A DNA stretch of 64,000 nucleotides from UBA7867 sp964579205 (GTDB taxonomy: Bacteria > Bacillota > Clostridia > Christensenellales > UBA1242), in the NCBI GenBank assembly GCA_964579205.1, contig CAZOFH010000004.1:1-64000 (forward strand), given 5' to 3'. The notes below the pieces were generated by a model. It was not told where the DNA came from. It saw only the letters and a list, made by a program, of their open reading frames with translations, and searched no databases. Made by a program: the position numbers and the translations under genes. Shown in pieces: positions 15,540-25,656 of the stretch; within the stretch, counting starts at the first letter, position 1, and every line of letters begins with the position of its first letter.

Positions 15540-18500
15540 TTAATATTAAGCGTTCTTGCAAAAAAAAGTAAAGAAATTTTTGTTTTACTGGTCGCGACAG
15601 CACTGCTTCCACCGCTTTTTCGTAGCAATTTAGCTGAGTCGCGTATGTTTGAGCAGTTTTTTGGAGGTCTTGGGAATTGCTTGTTTTGTAGTCGACAAGT
15701 ATCACTTCGTCGTCCTTGACCGCCACAAGGTCGATAATTCCTCGCACAAATACCTCATCACAGACATCCGTTTTTATCAATTCGCAAAGCGGTGCACGCA
15801 TAGAAAATTCCTGCTCGCGCAACAGTTTTGCCCCCTGCAAAATAGGTCGCAAATTATTTATCGCCTTGGTTATCTTGCCACAATCCACCATTTTCAATTC
15901 ATCGGCAGACAATTTTTTGCTCAAATATTCCGCCACTTCGCCCTCAGTACTCAGATTAAAATCAATTATTTCCATCGCCTTGTGAAAAGCCGTCCCCACC
16001 TCGGTATCAATTTTTTCGACCTCAGGACTGTTGCTTTTTTCGGTATTTTGCAGAGTATTTTCGAGAATTTGAACACTCGCCTCGTGATTTAACGCTGTCA
16101 CCGAAGTGTTTAATACAGTCGCACAAGATTTTTTGTATGGGTAGTCGAAATCTGCATTTTTTGTCAGTATATCAACATATTTTGCTGTTATCCCCTTATT
16201 TTTTGTGGGGATAGTGACATTGTTTTGTTCGGCATTGTCGCTAGGTGTATCAAGCACGGTATATTTTACGATATTTTCTTTGGTCAATTCTTGCGAAAGA
16301 CTCCCAACCGCGCGCAGAGTATTCACATCATCTATAGTGAGCGAAGACAGAATCAGGCTCAAATCATTCTGCGTAGATTTGAGACCATACGCCGACTGAT
16401 AAGGTATAAAAGTGTCCAATCGCATCGCCCCCGAAATAAACAAGTGATTTTTGGCACGAGTCATCGCCACATATAGCAGCCTTTGGCGCTCCGCCAAGTC
16501 TTTGTCTTTGCTGGCGATTTTGACCGCGCCATGCAGAATTGTCTTGCGTTTTATCCGGCTTTCGGTGTCGTAAGTGTACATTCCTATTCCCAATTCCGAA
16601 CTCAGCAAAAAGTCGCCCTTTTTGTCCTCAATATTATAATTGTGACCACAATCCACCATAAATACTATCGGGTATTCCAGCCCTTTACTCTGGTGCATTG
16701 TCGCCACCCCAATCACGCTTGCGCCAGTATTTGGCTCACGCAAAATCTTTTCCACCTCAGTATTTTGAGACATATTCGACAGATAATCACACAAATCGTA
16801 GTCATATTTTGTGCCTATAAAACTATTGAGGTAGCCCATAATATTGCGGACACGCTCCTCGCCGCGCGGCATTGCAGCGACAAAATTTAGATAATCAGTT
16901 TTGTCACAAAACTCCATCAAAGTTTGATAAATTGAGCCATTTATCAACTTTTTTCGCCCAAAATCAAGCAAATCCAATGCAAAATCAATCTTTTCCTTGA
17001 TTTCATCATCTTGAGAATATTCATAAACGCACTGATAAAAATACTCTTTTTGTTGAAAATTTACACGAATTTTGCACAAATCTTCTTCGTCCAGCCCCAC
17101 AATAGGCGACACCAAAAATTCAGTCAATGCGATATCATCCGCACGATTGTCAATCAATTTGAGATAACTCAGCAAAATCTCGACTTCATATTCCTCGAGC
17201 ACACTCTCCTTGCTAACGGGAGCGATTGGCAAGCCCAATTCACCCAAGCACGCCAAAATCTCCATCAAAGCATTACTACGCGTGCGCGCCAAAATAGTGA
17301 TATCGCAAAACTGAATCGGTCTGTCTATCTTCTTTTTTGCGTCATAAATCGTTTTTTGCTCACTCAAAAGATACATTATTCGGTCATAAATGGCATACGC
17401 CTCCGCTTTTGCATAACTTTTTTCCTCATCTTCCACTAGCGGCGCCGTGCTCACCGTGTAAATCTGCGCTGCAGAAAGTTTTTCTGACTCGGTTTTTGTC
17501 TTGTTGACCACCATCAACTCGACGGTTGGCAACGCTTTGGGATTGTTGTGCTGATAATTCGATGCCGAATTCATCGCGTTTCCGTCAGAATAATCAATTC
17601 CAGCGAATTCCTTAGTCATCAAAACACCAAAAATCCAGTTTACATAATCCAAAACACGCTGGTCACTGCGATAATTGTTATTCAAATCTATCTTTATAGC
17701 AGAGCCTGTAACCTTGTCTTCACTGTTAAATTTGTCCAATTTATCCAAAAAAATCTGCGGATTTGTGTTTCTAAACCCATAAATACTCTGTTTTACGTCG
17801 CCCACCAAGAAAATATCACGAATGTCGTGTACCAAATTGAGAATGCCCTCTTGAATATCATTTACATCTTGATACTCGTCGACATAAATCTGCTTGTAGC
17901 GGTTGCGAACCTCGGCATTTACTTGTGGATTGGACAAAATTTGATACGCATAATGCTCCAAATCAGAGAAATCGAGCAAGTTTTTTTCCTTTTTGAGCGT
18001 CAGATACCTATTTCTAAACTGCTCAACCAAATTTAGCATCGCATTCACAAGCCCCTGCCCCGACATAATATCGTTTTTTATTTGAGAAATATCGCTCGTA
18101 GTGTAATCAGCCAAAACATTTTTGAGCCCTTTTGAAAATTCTTCCTTTGCATCGCGAGTTGCCGCGCGCAAATCATCTTCTTCGGGAGATTGCGCCTTTG
18201 TCCTAGGCAATGCTGGCAATTTAATATTAAAAGCATAGCGCAAATTCGTCTCAAAATCGTTTGATTCCCGAACTTGCGACATCATCATTACATAATTATC
18301 CAGCAGTTCCACCATTTTTTCGAGCCCCAAATACTGCGCATCAATGCGCAACTGTCTAAAAATCGCCGTAAAATGCTGGAATAACTCGGCAGTATTCTTA
18401 TTCAATACTTGAGCGAACCTGTTTTGACTCAAATCCTCGTTAAAAGCACTGTTTACCTTTTGCCTATATGCAGAAATATCGGGCTGATTGTTCAAAAATT

Positions 18501-19083
18501 CATAAATTTTGTACACATATTTTGCAATTTTATCAAAACCGCGCTTGTCATCAAATGTTTTCGCCAACAACAAAAAGTCCGCATCATTGGCAGCAATTAG
18601 GTCATCGAAAAGTTGATTTATTGCACGATTTCGCAAAACTTTCGCCTCATTATCATCACAAATCGCAAAAGAAGCGTCCAAATCTAGCACATAAAAGTAT
18701 TTTTGGATAATGTTTTGACAAAATTTGTGCAGCGTACAAATATCGCTCTGTCCGATGAGGTCTGCTTGGGTGCGCAGATACGCCTTATCATCCTCGCTAT
18801 ACTGCGGGTCAGCCAACAAATCGTTGATTTTGTTGCTCAACTTGACGCGCATTTCGCTCGCAGCAGCCTTTGTATAGGTCACCACTAGCAGTTGATCCAC
18901 GCTGGCGACTTTTTCAATAATATTGTCAGCAATTCGCTCAATCATTACAAAAGTTTTACCACACCCAGCACCAGCCGCAACCAAAATATCCTTGTTGCGA
19001 GTTTTTATCGCGAGGCGCTGTTCTGGGTTGTATTCTACCGTTTTTGCTGTGTTTTTTGCGTTTTTTTCCACTTTTTCCATCAT
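15526..19083 (-). CDS. addA: ATP-dependent helicase/nuclease subunit A (AddA)
   Basis: AddA is the UvrD-like 3-to-5 helicase and nuclease subunit of AddAB, which resects double-strand breaks and responds to Chi for RecA loading. The 1185-aa product has the Q-motif (YNPEQRLAI, about 18-26), Walker A AGAGCGKT (37-44), helicase motif II around VDEYQDVNDIQEGIL, motif VI region RQRLLYVAMTRAKNHLFISG, and a C-terminal RecB-type nuclease with GTAFHKAMEI and the catalytic VILVDYKTS. The chosen ATG at 19083 overlaps the addB stop as ATGA and has GAGG upstream; an ATG six codons earlier is less likely. Length and gene order fit the family. Confidence 0.96.
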   Translation of the reverse strand: MMEKVEKNAKNTAKTVEYNPEQRLAIKTRNKDILVAAGAGCGKTFVMIERIADNIIEKVASVDQLLVVTYTKAAASEMRVKLSNKINDLLADPQYSEDDKAYLRTQADLIGQSDICTLHKFCQNIIQKYFYVLDLDASFAICDDNEAKVLRNRAINQLFDDLIAANDADFLLLAKTFDDKRGFDKIAKYVYKIYEFLNNQPDISAYRQKVNSAFNEDLSQNRFAQVLNKNTAELFQHFTAIFRQLRIDAQYLGLEKMVELLDNYVMMMSQVRESNDFETNLRYAFNIKLPALPRTKAQSPEEDDLRAATRDAKEEFSKGLKNVLADYTTSDISQIKNDIMSGQGLVNAMLNLVEQFRNRYLTLKKEKNLLDFSDLEHYAYQILSNPQVNAEVRNRYKQIYVDEYQDVNDIQEGILNLVHDIRDIFLVGDVKQSIYGFRNTNPQIFLDKLDKFNSEDKVTGSAIKIDLNNNYRSDQRVLDYVNWIFGVLMTKEFAGIDYSDGNAMNSASNYQHNNPKALPTVELMVVNKTKTESEKLSAAQIYTVSTAPLVEDEEKSYAKAEAYAIYDRIMYLLSEQKTIYDAKKKIDRPIQFCDITILARTRSNALMEILACLGELGLPIAPVSKESVLEEYEVEILLSYLKLIDNRADDIALTEFLVSPIVGLDEEDLCKIRVNFQQKEYFYQCVYEYSQDDEIKEKIDFALDLLDFGRKKLINGSIYQTLMEFCDKTDYLNFVAAMPRGEERVRNIMGYLNSFIGTKYDYDLCDYLSNMSQNTEVEKILREPNTGASVIGVATMHQSKGLEYPIVFMVDCGHNYNIEDKKGDFLLSSELGIGMYTYDTESRIKRKTILHGAVKIASKDKDLAERQRLLYVAMTRAKNHLFISGAMRLDTFIPYQSAYGLKSTQNDLSLILSSLTIDDVNTLRAVGSLSQELTKENIVKYTVLDTPSDNAEQNNVTIPTKNKGITAKYVDILTKNADFDYPYKKSCATVLNTSVTALNHEASVQILENTLQNTEKSNSPEVEKIDTEVGTAFHKAMEIIDFNLSTEGEVAEYLSKKLSADELKMVDCGKITKAINNLRPILQGAKLLREQEFSMRAPLCELIKTDVCDEVFVRGIIDLVAVKDDEVILVDYKTSNSQDLQKTAQTYATQLNCYEKAVEAVLSRPVKQKFLYFFLQERLILIDND

Positions 19084-22000
19084 TTTTCCTCGCTTTTGCA
19101 CGCAAAAGGTGCCGTTTTTTCTATGTCAAAATTATCCGCGCGAACTTTATCCTGCACAAAGACACTGACTCGACAAATATTTTTGAACTTACAATATTCA
19201 CAAGATTTTTCAAAGTGCGACGGCTCGATATACCCACTATAAATATCATTTATCGCACCCGCCAAAACCTGCTTTGCATATCGCAGCATCAACGCAAAAC
19301 TTTCTCGGCTTGCCTTGACACGGTTTTTGAGCACAAATTCGTCTTTTGCCATTGCCTCCTTGCTAGTAGACAATTCAAATTTGACAATATCACTCTTTGG
19401 ATGGTCAAAACTCATCTGGTCATCTTGGCACAGAATATCCGCGCCGTCATCGAGCGGCATACCCTGCATACAAAAATTTGAATACGGGGTCATCACCTCG
19501 CCCTCGGTATACTCCTTGTGCACAGGCAGATAGAATGCACCGCTTGGCGAGTATGGCAAATTATCCAAAATCACTGCCATATAGTAGAAAAGTTGGATTT
19601 TTTTGCCCAAATAGAAGTTTAATAACCGAAAATCAGCACTATTCTTGCTCGTTTTGTAGTCAATTATCCTCAATTTACTTCCACAAACATCGGCGCGGTC
19701 GATTTTTCCACTGATTTTGACACGCAAATCGCTATTAACTATCGCAATTTCTGGGACAGGCACAAAGCAGTCCGTCCCAAACTTCGCTTCGACAAATTTG
19801 ACCTTGTACTGCGAATGCGACATTTGATAGTTTACAGCTTCGCACGCACGCACAGCCTCTTTTTTGAGAGCGGAAATCAGCGCTTTGTTGCCACCGCCAA
19901 ACACAAGATTTTCATAATCTTCACAACTCAATAGTTTGTCAAACACCGCATCAACATATGGCGGTATTTGAGCCATATCTTGCACCCCCTCACGAGACAA
20001 TTTGCGCCCAAAATCCTCCAAAACGGCGTGCAAAAGATTACCCACATCAGTCGCCTGAATGTTGGCGCTACGCTTTTCCTTTATCTTCAAACCATAGGAC
20101 AAAAAGTGAGCATACGGACAGTCAAAAAACCTCTCAATCTGCGTGACCCCAGCCTTACCTTCGGCAAAAAACACCGCGCTAGGATTGTTTAAATTAGGTA
20201 TTTCACGCAAATTGCCACACATTTTGGCTAATTTTTCTACTTTTTGGGGCTCATTTTTCTCCAAAAACTCCTCGAGAGACTTTTGCAAAGCCAAATCTTC
20301 CCCACGCAAATCACTAGCAGAAACACCCGATGCAAAAGCACGCATCATTCTATTCTTGTCATAATAACGCAAATCGACAATCTCGTTCGCGCGCGCTGGG
20401 TTAAACTCCAGATTGTAATAAGCCTCAATATTAATTGGCTTTAATTTCTCCCCGTTTGCGGTAAACATTTTTTGCACCGACACGACAGCATTAGCCAACT
20501 CGCAATTTTCTTCATCAATACACAAAGGATATGAAAAAGTGATTTTTTTCTTGGCAAAACATAAATTATTTATCATCATAAGTCGCGAAAGAGCATTTTT
20601 TTCACGAATACACGGTGAAATCTTGAGATTTACCCCCTCCAATGCCGCGATATCATAATCGGAAATTAAGCCAACATCGCTGACCGCCGACGGAAAATTC
20701 CCCTCGGTCGCGCACATTATATAATAATAATCCACAGACTCAAAAGCGGTCGCCGAACCACCAATTTTTACGCAATCCAGCCGAATCGGCAGCGGACTAA
20801 CCCCCTCATTAGCCACCGCACTGCGCAAAATTTTGCAAAATTCAGCAAAGTCGCATCGCATATCACCCACGACTTTCCCCATATTCTCTAGTATACTCTT
20901 GAACTTTTGATAACTCTTTGATGCGATATTTCCACGCTTGAAATCACCCTCATCGCGCAAACTTTTACCTAACGCACCCAGTTGAGGAGCAACAGAAAAA
21001 CTTTCCAAAATGGCGTTTAGCGCCTCAATATACTCAAAAACAGTCCCCAAAGTCGTGATTTTACCACAAAAATCAAACAAAAACTGCAATTTTTGATTAA
21101 TCTGCAAATAACGCTCAAAATCCAAATCGACATTTTTGGGCGCAGTCACATCCAGCAACCTCTCCCCTGTGATACCGTAGCGCGCCGTCACATTTTTGTA
21201 CAACTCGCAATCCTCTCGCGAGATATTCGCTAGACTATTTGAAATTATCCGATAAATATCTTTGACCTGCAGCCCGTCACTAGCAAAGTCGAGAATTGCA
21301 AAAATCAATTTACCAAGTTCGGTAAAAGCAAGCGGATATTTGGTATCTATCCAGACAGGAATTTTCGCTTCGGCAAAAATGGTACGGATATACTGCTCAT
21401 ACCCCTCCAAATTGGCACAATTTATAGCAAAATCACGAAAACGAGCGCCAGAACGCACTTTTTGCAAGATGTCAGCCGCCACAAACTCGACCTCAAGACG
21501 CGGATTGCTCGCCTCATAAATCTCCACCGCACCATTATCGCACTCAACTTTTTGCGGAGAAACTGCCAGAGCATTCTTGAGAATGTGCTGCGTAAACTCC
21601 GGCAATTCTGATTGCGCGCTTATAACCTCGGGCGCAACACCCATTTTTTCGCAAAAATCTAACACTTGAGGATAAACATCACTAAAAATCAAATCCGCAT
21701 TCCGCTGCCCCTCCACAGGCTGGAGCACACCCACGCTGACGCTATTCGCCCGCTCAGCAAAGGCAGCCAGTACCGCAAAATCGACAGCCGACATACTGTT
21801 TGTTTCGCAAAAATGAATGTCGCAATTTTGACAATCAGCAGCACGCACAGCAGACGCCAAAGCACACATCCTATCCCCAGCATCCAGCCATTTGCCCGAT
21901 TTGTAATTTTCGTACTCGGTATAAATAAGGAGAATGTCCTGCAATTTCTGCTGCAGAGGTTTGCTCATTATTTGAGGCAAAATCTCCGCTAGTTTTTGTG

Positions 22001-22391
22001 GAGTAATTTGGCACGACTGCAGCAACTGAATTGAAGCAAAAAGACTCTCGGCAAAGGATATAGTCAACTGCGTTTCGCAGAAACAAACGAACTGCTGCTT
22101 GAGCCGGTCGACCAGCATTTCCACCAGCATCACCGACCCGACTTTTGACAAAACACACTCACTGCCCGTCAGCAATATTTCGCCAGCAAATTGACTAAGG
22201 CTCATCACCTTTACACCAAAGGTCGCACGCAAATTCAGCCTGTCGAGAATATTCCTCTCAAGAGATAAGCACTGCGCATCTGGAGCAAAAACTATCTGCT
22301 CTCGCCCTGCTCGCAGCCCCTCGCCCAGCAGGTCAATCTGGACGTTGTCGGCATCACAAAAATTGTTACTCAAAATCACTCTCAACTTCAT
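19080..22391 (-). CDS. addB: ATP-dependent helicase/nuclease subunit B (AddB)
   Basis: AddB is the second nuclease subunit of AddAB and carries the Chi-recognition site and a 4Fe-4S cluster. The 1103-aa product has an inactive helicase-like body and a C-terminal nuclease with GNLLHAVLEDFGRKL and LRIIDYKTSKN. The iron-sulphur staple is formed by a cysteine in FFDCPYAHF (near residue 770) and the CEYCKFKNIC cluster near the end. The N-terminus lacks the Walker A motif (GxxGxGKT) present in the Bacillus subtilis subunit: after LLGEGLRAGREQIVFAP there is no GKT. The start has GAGGTG upstream. It is cotranscribed and translationally coupled with addA. Confidence 0.94.
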   Translation of the reverse strand: MKLRVILSNNFCDADNVQIDLLGEGLRAGREQIVFAPDAQCLSLERNILDRLNLRATFGVKVMSLSQFAGEILLTGSECVLSKVGSVMLVEMLVDRLKQQFVCFCETQLTISFAESLFASIQLLQSCQITPQKLAEILPQIMSKPLQQKLQDILLIYTEYENYKSGKWLDAGDRMCALASAVRAADCQNCDIHFCETNSMSAVDFAVLAAFAERANSVSVGVLQPVEGQRNADLIFSDVYPQVLDFCEKMGVAPEVISAQSELPEFTQHILKNALAVSPQKVECDNGAVEIYEASNPRLEVEFVAADILQKVRSGARFRDFAINCANLEGYEQYIRTIFAEAKIPVWIDTKYPLAFTELGKLIFAILDFASDGLQVKDIYRIISNSLANISREDCELYKNVTARYGITGERLLDVTAPKNVDLDFERYLQINQKLQFLFDFCGKITTLGTVFEYIEALNAILESFSVAPQLGALGKSLRDEGDFKRGNIASKSYQKFKSILENMGKVVGDMRCDFAEFCKILRSAVANEGVSPLPIRLDCVKIGGSATAFESVDYYYIMCATEGNFPSAVSDVGLISDYDIAALEGVNLKISPCIREKNALSRLMMINNLCFAKKKITFSYPLCIDEENCELANAVVSVQKMFTANGEKLKPINIEAYYNLEFNPARANEIVDLRYYDKNRMMRAFASGVSASDLRGEDLALQKSLEEFLEKNEPQKVEKLAKMCGNLREIPNLNNPSAVFFAEGKAGVTQIERFFDCPYAHFLSYGLKIKEKRSANIQATDVGNLLHAVLEDFGRKLSREGVQDMAQIPPYVDAVFDKLLSCEDYENLVFGGGNKALISALKKEAVRACEAVNYQMSHSQYKVKFVEAKFGTDCFVPVPEIAIVNSDLRVKISGKIDRADVCGSKLRIIDYKTSKNSADFRLLNFYLGKKIQLFYYMAVILDNLPYSPSGAFYLPVHKEYTEGEVMTPYSNFCMQGMPLDDGADILCQDDQMSFDHPKSDIVKFELSTSKEAMAKDEFVLKNRVKASRESFALMLRYAKQVLAGAINDIYSGYIEPSHFEKSCEYCKFKNICRVSVFVQDKVRADNFDIEKTAPFACKSEEK

Positions 22392-22811
22392 TCGTTCACC
22401 TCAAAATTCATCAAATCTATTCTATCATAAAATTACCAATTTTAATAGTCATTTTGATAAACTTTTTTATAAAATTATTTAGTCAATTTTTGGCTATAAA
22501 ATGAGCAAAAATTCAGCACAAAATTCGCCCTTTGATTTGTCGCACTCTCACACAAAAAAACATCTAATTTGCCACAAATTTTAGCAAAAAATTTGCCTAA
22601 TAAGCCCTCAAAAACCACACTTGAGTTGCGCCAAATTTTTGAGAATTATTGCCGCTAATTTTATCCGATTTTTACTCAATTTTTATCCCAGGTTTTGACA
22701 GAATTTCGACCAGATTTTGAGACCAAATTTACCCAAAATCCGAGCAAAAACCGCTTGGATATGTACACGATTTTAAATCAAAAGACCGTGCTTCCCGCCC
22801 AACAAAAACGC

Positions 22812-22836
22812 AAAAACCTCGGCTAATACCAAGGTT
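22812..22836 (-). terminator. Probable terminator of the Myb-like gene
   Basis: AACCTCGG (22815-22822) pairs with CCAAGGTT (22829-22836) except for one mismatch, and TTTTTG follows on the minus strand. It is about 70 bases past the stop at 22907. Confidence 0.65.
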
Positions 22837-22868
22837 AATTTTTACCCAAAAATCATAAAATTAAGAGT

Positions 22869-22901
22869 GCATAGTATACGCATAGTACCTGCATAATACC
22901 T
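22869..22901. repeat. Three tandem 11-bp units related to GTACTATGCAR, inverted
   Basis: The units read GCATAGTATAC, GCATAGTACCT and GCATAATACCT, i.e. the reverse complement of the unit at 3214-3246. They end six bases before a stop codon (22907), again at the 3-prime end of a minus-strand gene, but in the opposite orientation to the first array. Confidence 0.8.
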
Positions 22902-22906
22902 AAAAT

Positions 22907-23755
22907 TTAGTGTTTTTTGTGCGTTTTTTGCTCATTTTGGGTCAATTTTGCCACAAATTCACGCAAAGCAGCCATTTTGTTGTTGTCAACCAAATCCTTG
23001 ATTTTTTGATAGTGCTGCTGGTCGTTTTGGCTACGCTGAGTCAGCAAATCCAACTTGCTCTTTAACATCTCGTTTTGCGCTTGCAATTCTTGTATCAACA
23101 CCTGCTTTCTGCGAGCATCAAATTGCACTTTTTGGAGTTCGGCATTGGCTAAATTTTGAGCCAAATTTTGCTGATCAAAAAGCCGCTCTTCAGCAGAGTG
23201 TTTTATCATTCTCACCAACCCCAAAAACAGCGCCTGAATTTCATCATCAGTGATATATTTTTTATTATTATTTTGATTTGGCAAAACCAAAATTTTACCG
23301 TCAGAATCAAGCCTAGATTTGTACCCCAAATTCTGAATTTCGCACGAAATTTCTCTCACCAAATCAGGCTTGTTTTTTAGCAAATATCTGTACTTGTTTT
23401 GATATCGAACTGCCTTGATTTTATCGCCATCAGCGAGCCTCAAGCACGCAGCGCGGATACTCATTCCCGTGTCTATCAGCACCTCTTTTAGCAGTCTTTC
23501 CTCCTCCGTAATAGAGAAATGATGGATTGGTTTGAGCACGATACCATTCTCGTCTAGCACCCTGCGCACGCTCGCGTCATCTGCTGCCGTGCGTATCAAA
23601 TTGTAATAAAAATTCCTCACGCTATACATATTCTTTCCGTGCTCGCTAGCAAATTTACCGAACACGCCGAGCAAGTTTTTCCCCTCACAATTATTGACCA
23701 TTTGACAAAGTTTTACAATCTGCTCTACATCCCAACCCAAAATCCGATTTTCCAT
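22907..23755 (-). CDS. Putative Myb/SANT-like DNA-binding protein with C-terminal coiled coil
   Basis: The 282-aa product has an N-terminal helical unit, LGWDVEQIVKLCQMVNN, then GVFGKFASEHGKNMYSVRNF and YYNLIR, which resembles the Myb/SANT-like motif of RsfA-type sporulation regulators (tryptophan, aliphatic helices, then S-V-R-N-Y/F-Y). A second helical region (about 80-140; EERLLKEVLIDTGMSIRAAC) could be another DNA-binding unit. Residues 185-260 form a Gln/Lys-rich coiled coil. I infer a sequence-specific DNA-binding role, perhaps in sporulation, but this is not proved by the sequence. The start has GAGAGG upstream. It is divergent from the Cys-rich gene at 23858. Confidence 0.6.
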   Translation of the reverse strand: MENRILGWDVEQIVKLCQMVNNCEGKNLLGVFGKFASEHGKNMYSVRNFYYNLIRTAADDASVRRVLDENGIVLKPIHHFSITEEERLLKEVLIDTGMSIRAACLRLADGDKIKAVRYQNKYRYLLKNKPDLVREISCEIQNLGYKSRLDSDGKILVLPNQNNNKKYITDDEIQALFLGLVRMIKHSAEERLFDQQNLAQNLANAELQKVQFDARRKQVLIQELQAQNEMLKSKLDLLTQRSQNDQQHYQKIKDLVDNNKMAALREFVAKLTQNEQKTHKKH

Positions 23756-23857
23756 AATTTTTTACCTCTCATCCAAATTCTTGACAATATTTATATTTTT
23801 AATCAAAAAAGTAATAACTCGAGCGCAAAAGTAATAAAATAACCCGAGGTCAAGAAT

Positions 23858-24829
23858 ATGTCAAATATTTTTTTACATTTGTGTAGCGCTATGCCGGCAG
23901 TTTTTTGCATCAATGGTGAGCAAATCGGCTGCTGTGAAAATCCGTGCAGATACCTAGATATCGCGGTCTGTCACGAAAAATTCGTGCTAATGGTGTACCC
24001 TGTCGACCAAATCGCACATTCGCACTGCTCACTATCCTACTCTACCCAAATCAACTGCACAACACCAAAACCGACCGCAAACAACGACCTAATCACAATC
24101 ACAGACTACGGACAATCACACTATGTAATTTGCGCAAAGCCCCTGCTCGTACCCAGACTAAACAATCACCCACCCTGCTACGACACGTGCGGCGCGTGCA
24201 GTATGTCGATAATCTACAACAACATCAATGTCACAAGCGAGCAAAAGAACTTTAATTTTTCGCTAAAAACACCGCTAAAAACAGCAAAAATGCAAAAAAT
24301 TAACGACTTTTATGCAGTGTTGGGTGAAAATGAGCAAAATTTAAACTACATTCTCGTACTCAATAAAAACCTCCAACTCGTCTTTGACTGTTGGGCTGAC
24401 CGCATCGAAATTACCGAAAATCAGATTGTCACGCTCGACTATATCAACGACATTGCTCAGCACGGCAAAGTCAACGAATACAACTTTGAAAATGGCAACA
24501 TCACAAAACACAAGTCGTACACCGTCTACACAAAAAACACCCCCACCGCCCCAGCCAACGCGTACGCCGTACCATATGCTTTTTTGGAGGCGATTACCCA
24601 AGAAGACTTTTCTCTAGCAAAAAGTTATCTACATCCGTCACTTATTCAAGCACTCTCTGACCATCAAATCCGCGATTTTTTTGGAAATTTTGTAGATGCG
24701 ACACCCGCATTTGGCACGGATGATTTTTTTACCATCGCACTCGTCTACCAAGGCAAACCGCAATTCACCAAAAAATATCATTTTGAAGTCGTCAGCAATT
24801 TGATAAAAAATATTGAATCTATTGATTGA
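23858..24829 (+). CDS. Hypothetical Cys-rich protein
   Basis: I do not recognise this 323-aa protein. The N-terminal 140 residues hold about a dozen cysteines, including EQIGCCENPCRYLD and CYDTCGACSMSII, which could bind metal or form disulphides. No signal peptide or membrane segment is evident. The middle part (about 140-230) has beta-rich repeats of the type NYILVLNKNLQLVFDC, and the C-terminal 90 residues look like a separate small domain (EDFSLAKSYLHPSLIQALSD) recalling lumazine-like or NTF2-like folds only in general shape. The start has GAGG eight bases upstream. Codon use resembles its neighbours. Confidence 0.65.
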   Translation: MSNIFLHLCSAMPAVFCINGEQIGCCENPCRYLDIAVCHEKFVLMVYPVDQIAHSHCSLSYSTQINCTTPKPTANNDLITITDYGQSHYVICAKPLLVPRLNNHPPCYDTCGACSMSIIYNNINVTSEQKNFNFSLKTPLKTAKMQKINDFYAVLGENEQNLNYILVLNKNLQLVFDCWADRIEITENQIVTLDYINDIAQHGKVNEYNFENGNITKHKSYTVYTKNTPTAPANAYAVPYAFLEAITQEDFSLAKSYLHPSLIQALSDHQIRDFFGNFVDATPAFGTDDFFTIALVYQGKPQFTKKYHFEVVSNLIKNIESID

Positions 24830-24837
24830 TAAAATCC

Positions 24838-24866
24838 TTGCAAAATACCGTGAGTTGTAGTATAAT
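24838..24866 (+). promoter_or_regulatory. Promoter of the YugP-like gene
   Basis: TTGCAA (24838-24843) and TATAAT (24861-24866) are 17 bases apart. The GTG start lies 31 bases downstream. Confidence 0.8.
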
Positions 24867-24897
24867 TGTGTCGTAATAATCTATAAAGGAGTACAGT

Positions 24898-25626
24898 GTG
24901 GGAGCATATTTATTATATTGGCTGCTAGGCATTATCCTGTTGCCCGGCATCATCTTCGCCACCTATGCGCAAGCCAAAATCAGTTCTGTATACAAAGAGA
25001 TGAAGCATCAGCCTGCCAGCACGGACAAGACCGCCGACAAAATCGCACGTGAGATTTTGGACAAAAACGGACTGGAAAATGTACAAATTGAGCAGGTCGA
25101 CGGCGAAATGACCGATTATTTTCACCCAAAGAAGCAAATCGTAGCGCTGTCAAAAGGCACTTATGGTAGCAATTCCATCGCCTCTATCGGCATCGCCGCT
25201 CACGAGGTCGGTCACGCAATTCAAACGAAAGAGGGCTATTTTGCCTCAAAAATTCGCTCGTTTATGGTGCCTTTTGTCAACTTTTCGTCAGCCATTCTTT
25301 GGCCGCTAGTCATCATCGGGCTATTATTCAACATCTTCGGTAGCGTAGACTCTGCCGTCGGCACAGTATTTATCTGGTGCGGTATCGGGTTCTTTGGCTT
25401 GTCACTGTTGTTTAGCCTCATCACCCTACCTACCGAACTAGACGCGTCAAAACGCGCGATGCAGCAGTTACGCGAGGGCGGATATTTTGCCAGCGAAGAA
25501 GAAGCGGACCAAGTCAAATCAGTACTCAAAGCAGCAGCGATGACATATTTTGCATCACTCGTAATGTCTATCCTAAACTTTTTGCGTTTTATCATCACCC
25601 TGCTCGTGCTGAGAAACAACAACTAA
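24898..25626 (+). CDS. yugP: YugP-like neutral zinc metallopeptidase
   Basis: The 242-aa product is an integral membrane zinc protease of the Zn_peptidase_2 (YugP) family. It has an N-terminal helix (about 3-24), a soluble part with the zinc motif AAHEVGHAIQ (HExxH, about residues 101-105), then further helices at about 125-150, 155-180 and 215-240. The glutamate in LPTELDASKRA is the likely third zinc ligand. The start is a GTG with AAAGGAG six bases upstream. It is monocistronic between its own promoter and a terminator shared with the convergent gene. Substrates are unknown. Confidence 0.9.
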   Translation: MGAYLLYWLLGIILLPGIIFATYAQAKISSVYKEMKHQPASTDKTADKIAREILDKNGLENVQIEQVDGEMTDYFHPKKQIVALSKGTYGSNSIASIGIAAHEVGHAIQTKEGYFASKIRSFMVPFVNFSSAILWPLVIIGLLFNIFGSVDSAVGTVFIWCGIGFFGLSLLFSLITLPTELDASKRAMQQLREGGYFASEEEADQVKSVLKAAAMTYFASLVMSILNFLRFIITLLVLRNNN

Positions 25627-25656
25627 AAAAGCCTCCCAATTCTGGGGGCTTTTTCT
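25625..25656. terminator. Bidirectional terminator between convergent genes
   Basis: AAAAAGCC-T-CCC (25626-25637) pairs with GGGGGCTTTTT (25644 onward) with one bulged T. U tracts lie on both strands. It serves both the YugP-like gene and the gene ending at 25656. Confidence 0.85.

Larger units (their letters stand above)
22392..22906. other. AT-rich intergenic region without a gene
   Basis: No credible gene is visible in these 515 bases on either strand. The sequence is poor in G and rich in A/T, with repeated TTTTGAG/CAAAATTT-like phrases. It holds a terminator-like hairpin (22812-22836) and the 11-bp repeat array (22869-22901) near its right end. Confidence 0.6.

Noticed and set aside
23781..23809. 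TTGACA upstream of the Cys-rich gene as a promoter
   Set aside because: No acceptable -10 box lies 16-18 bases downstream.
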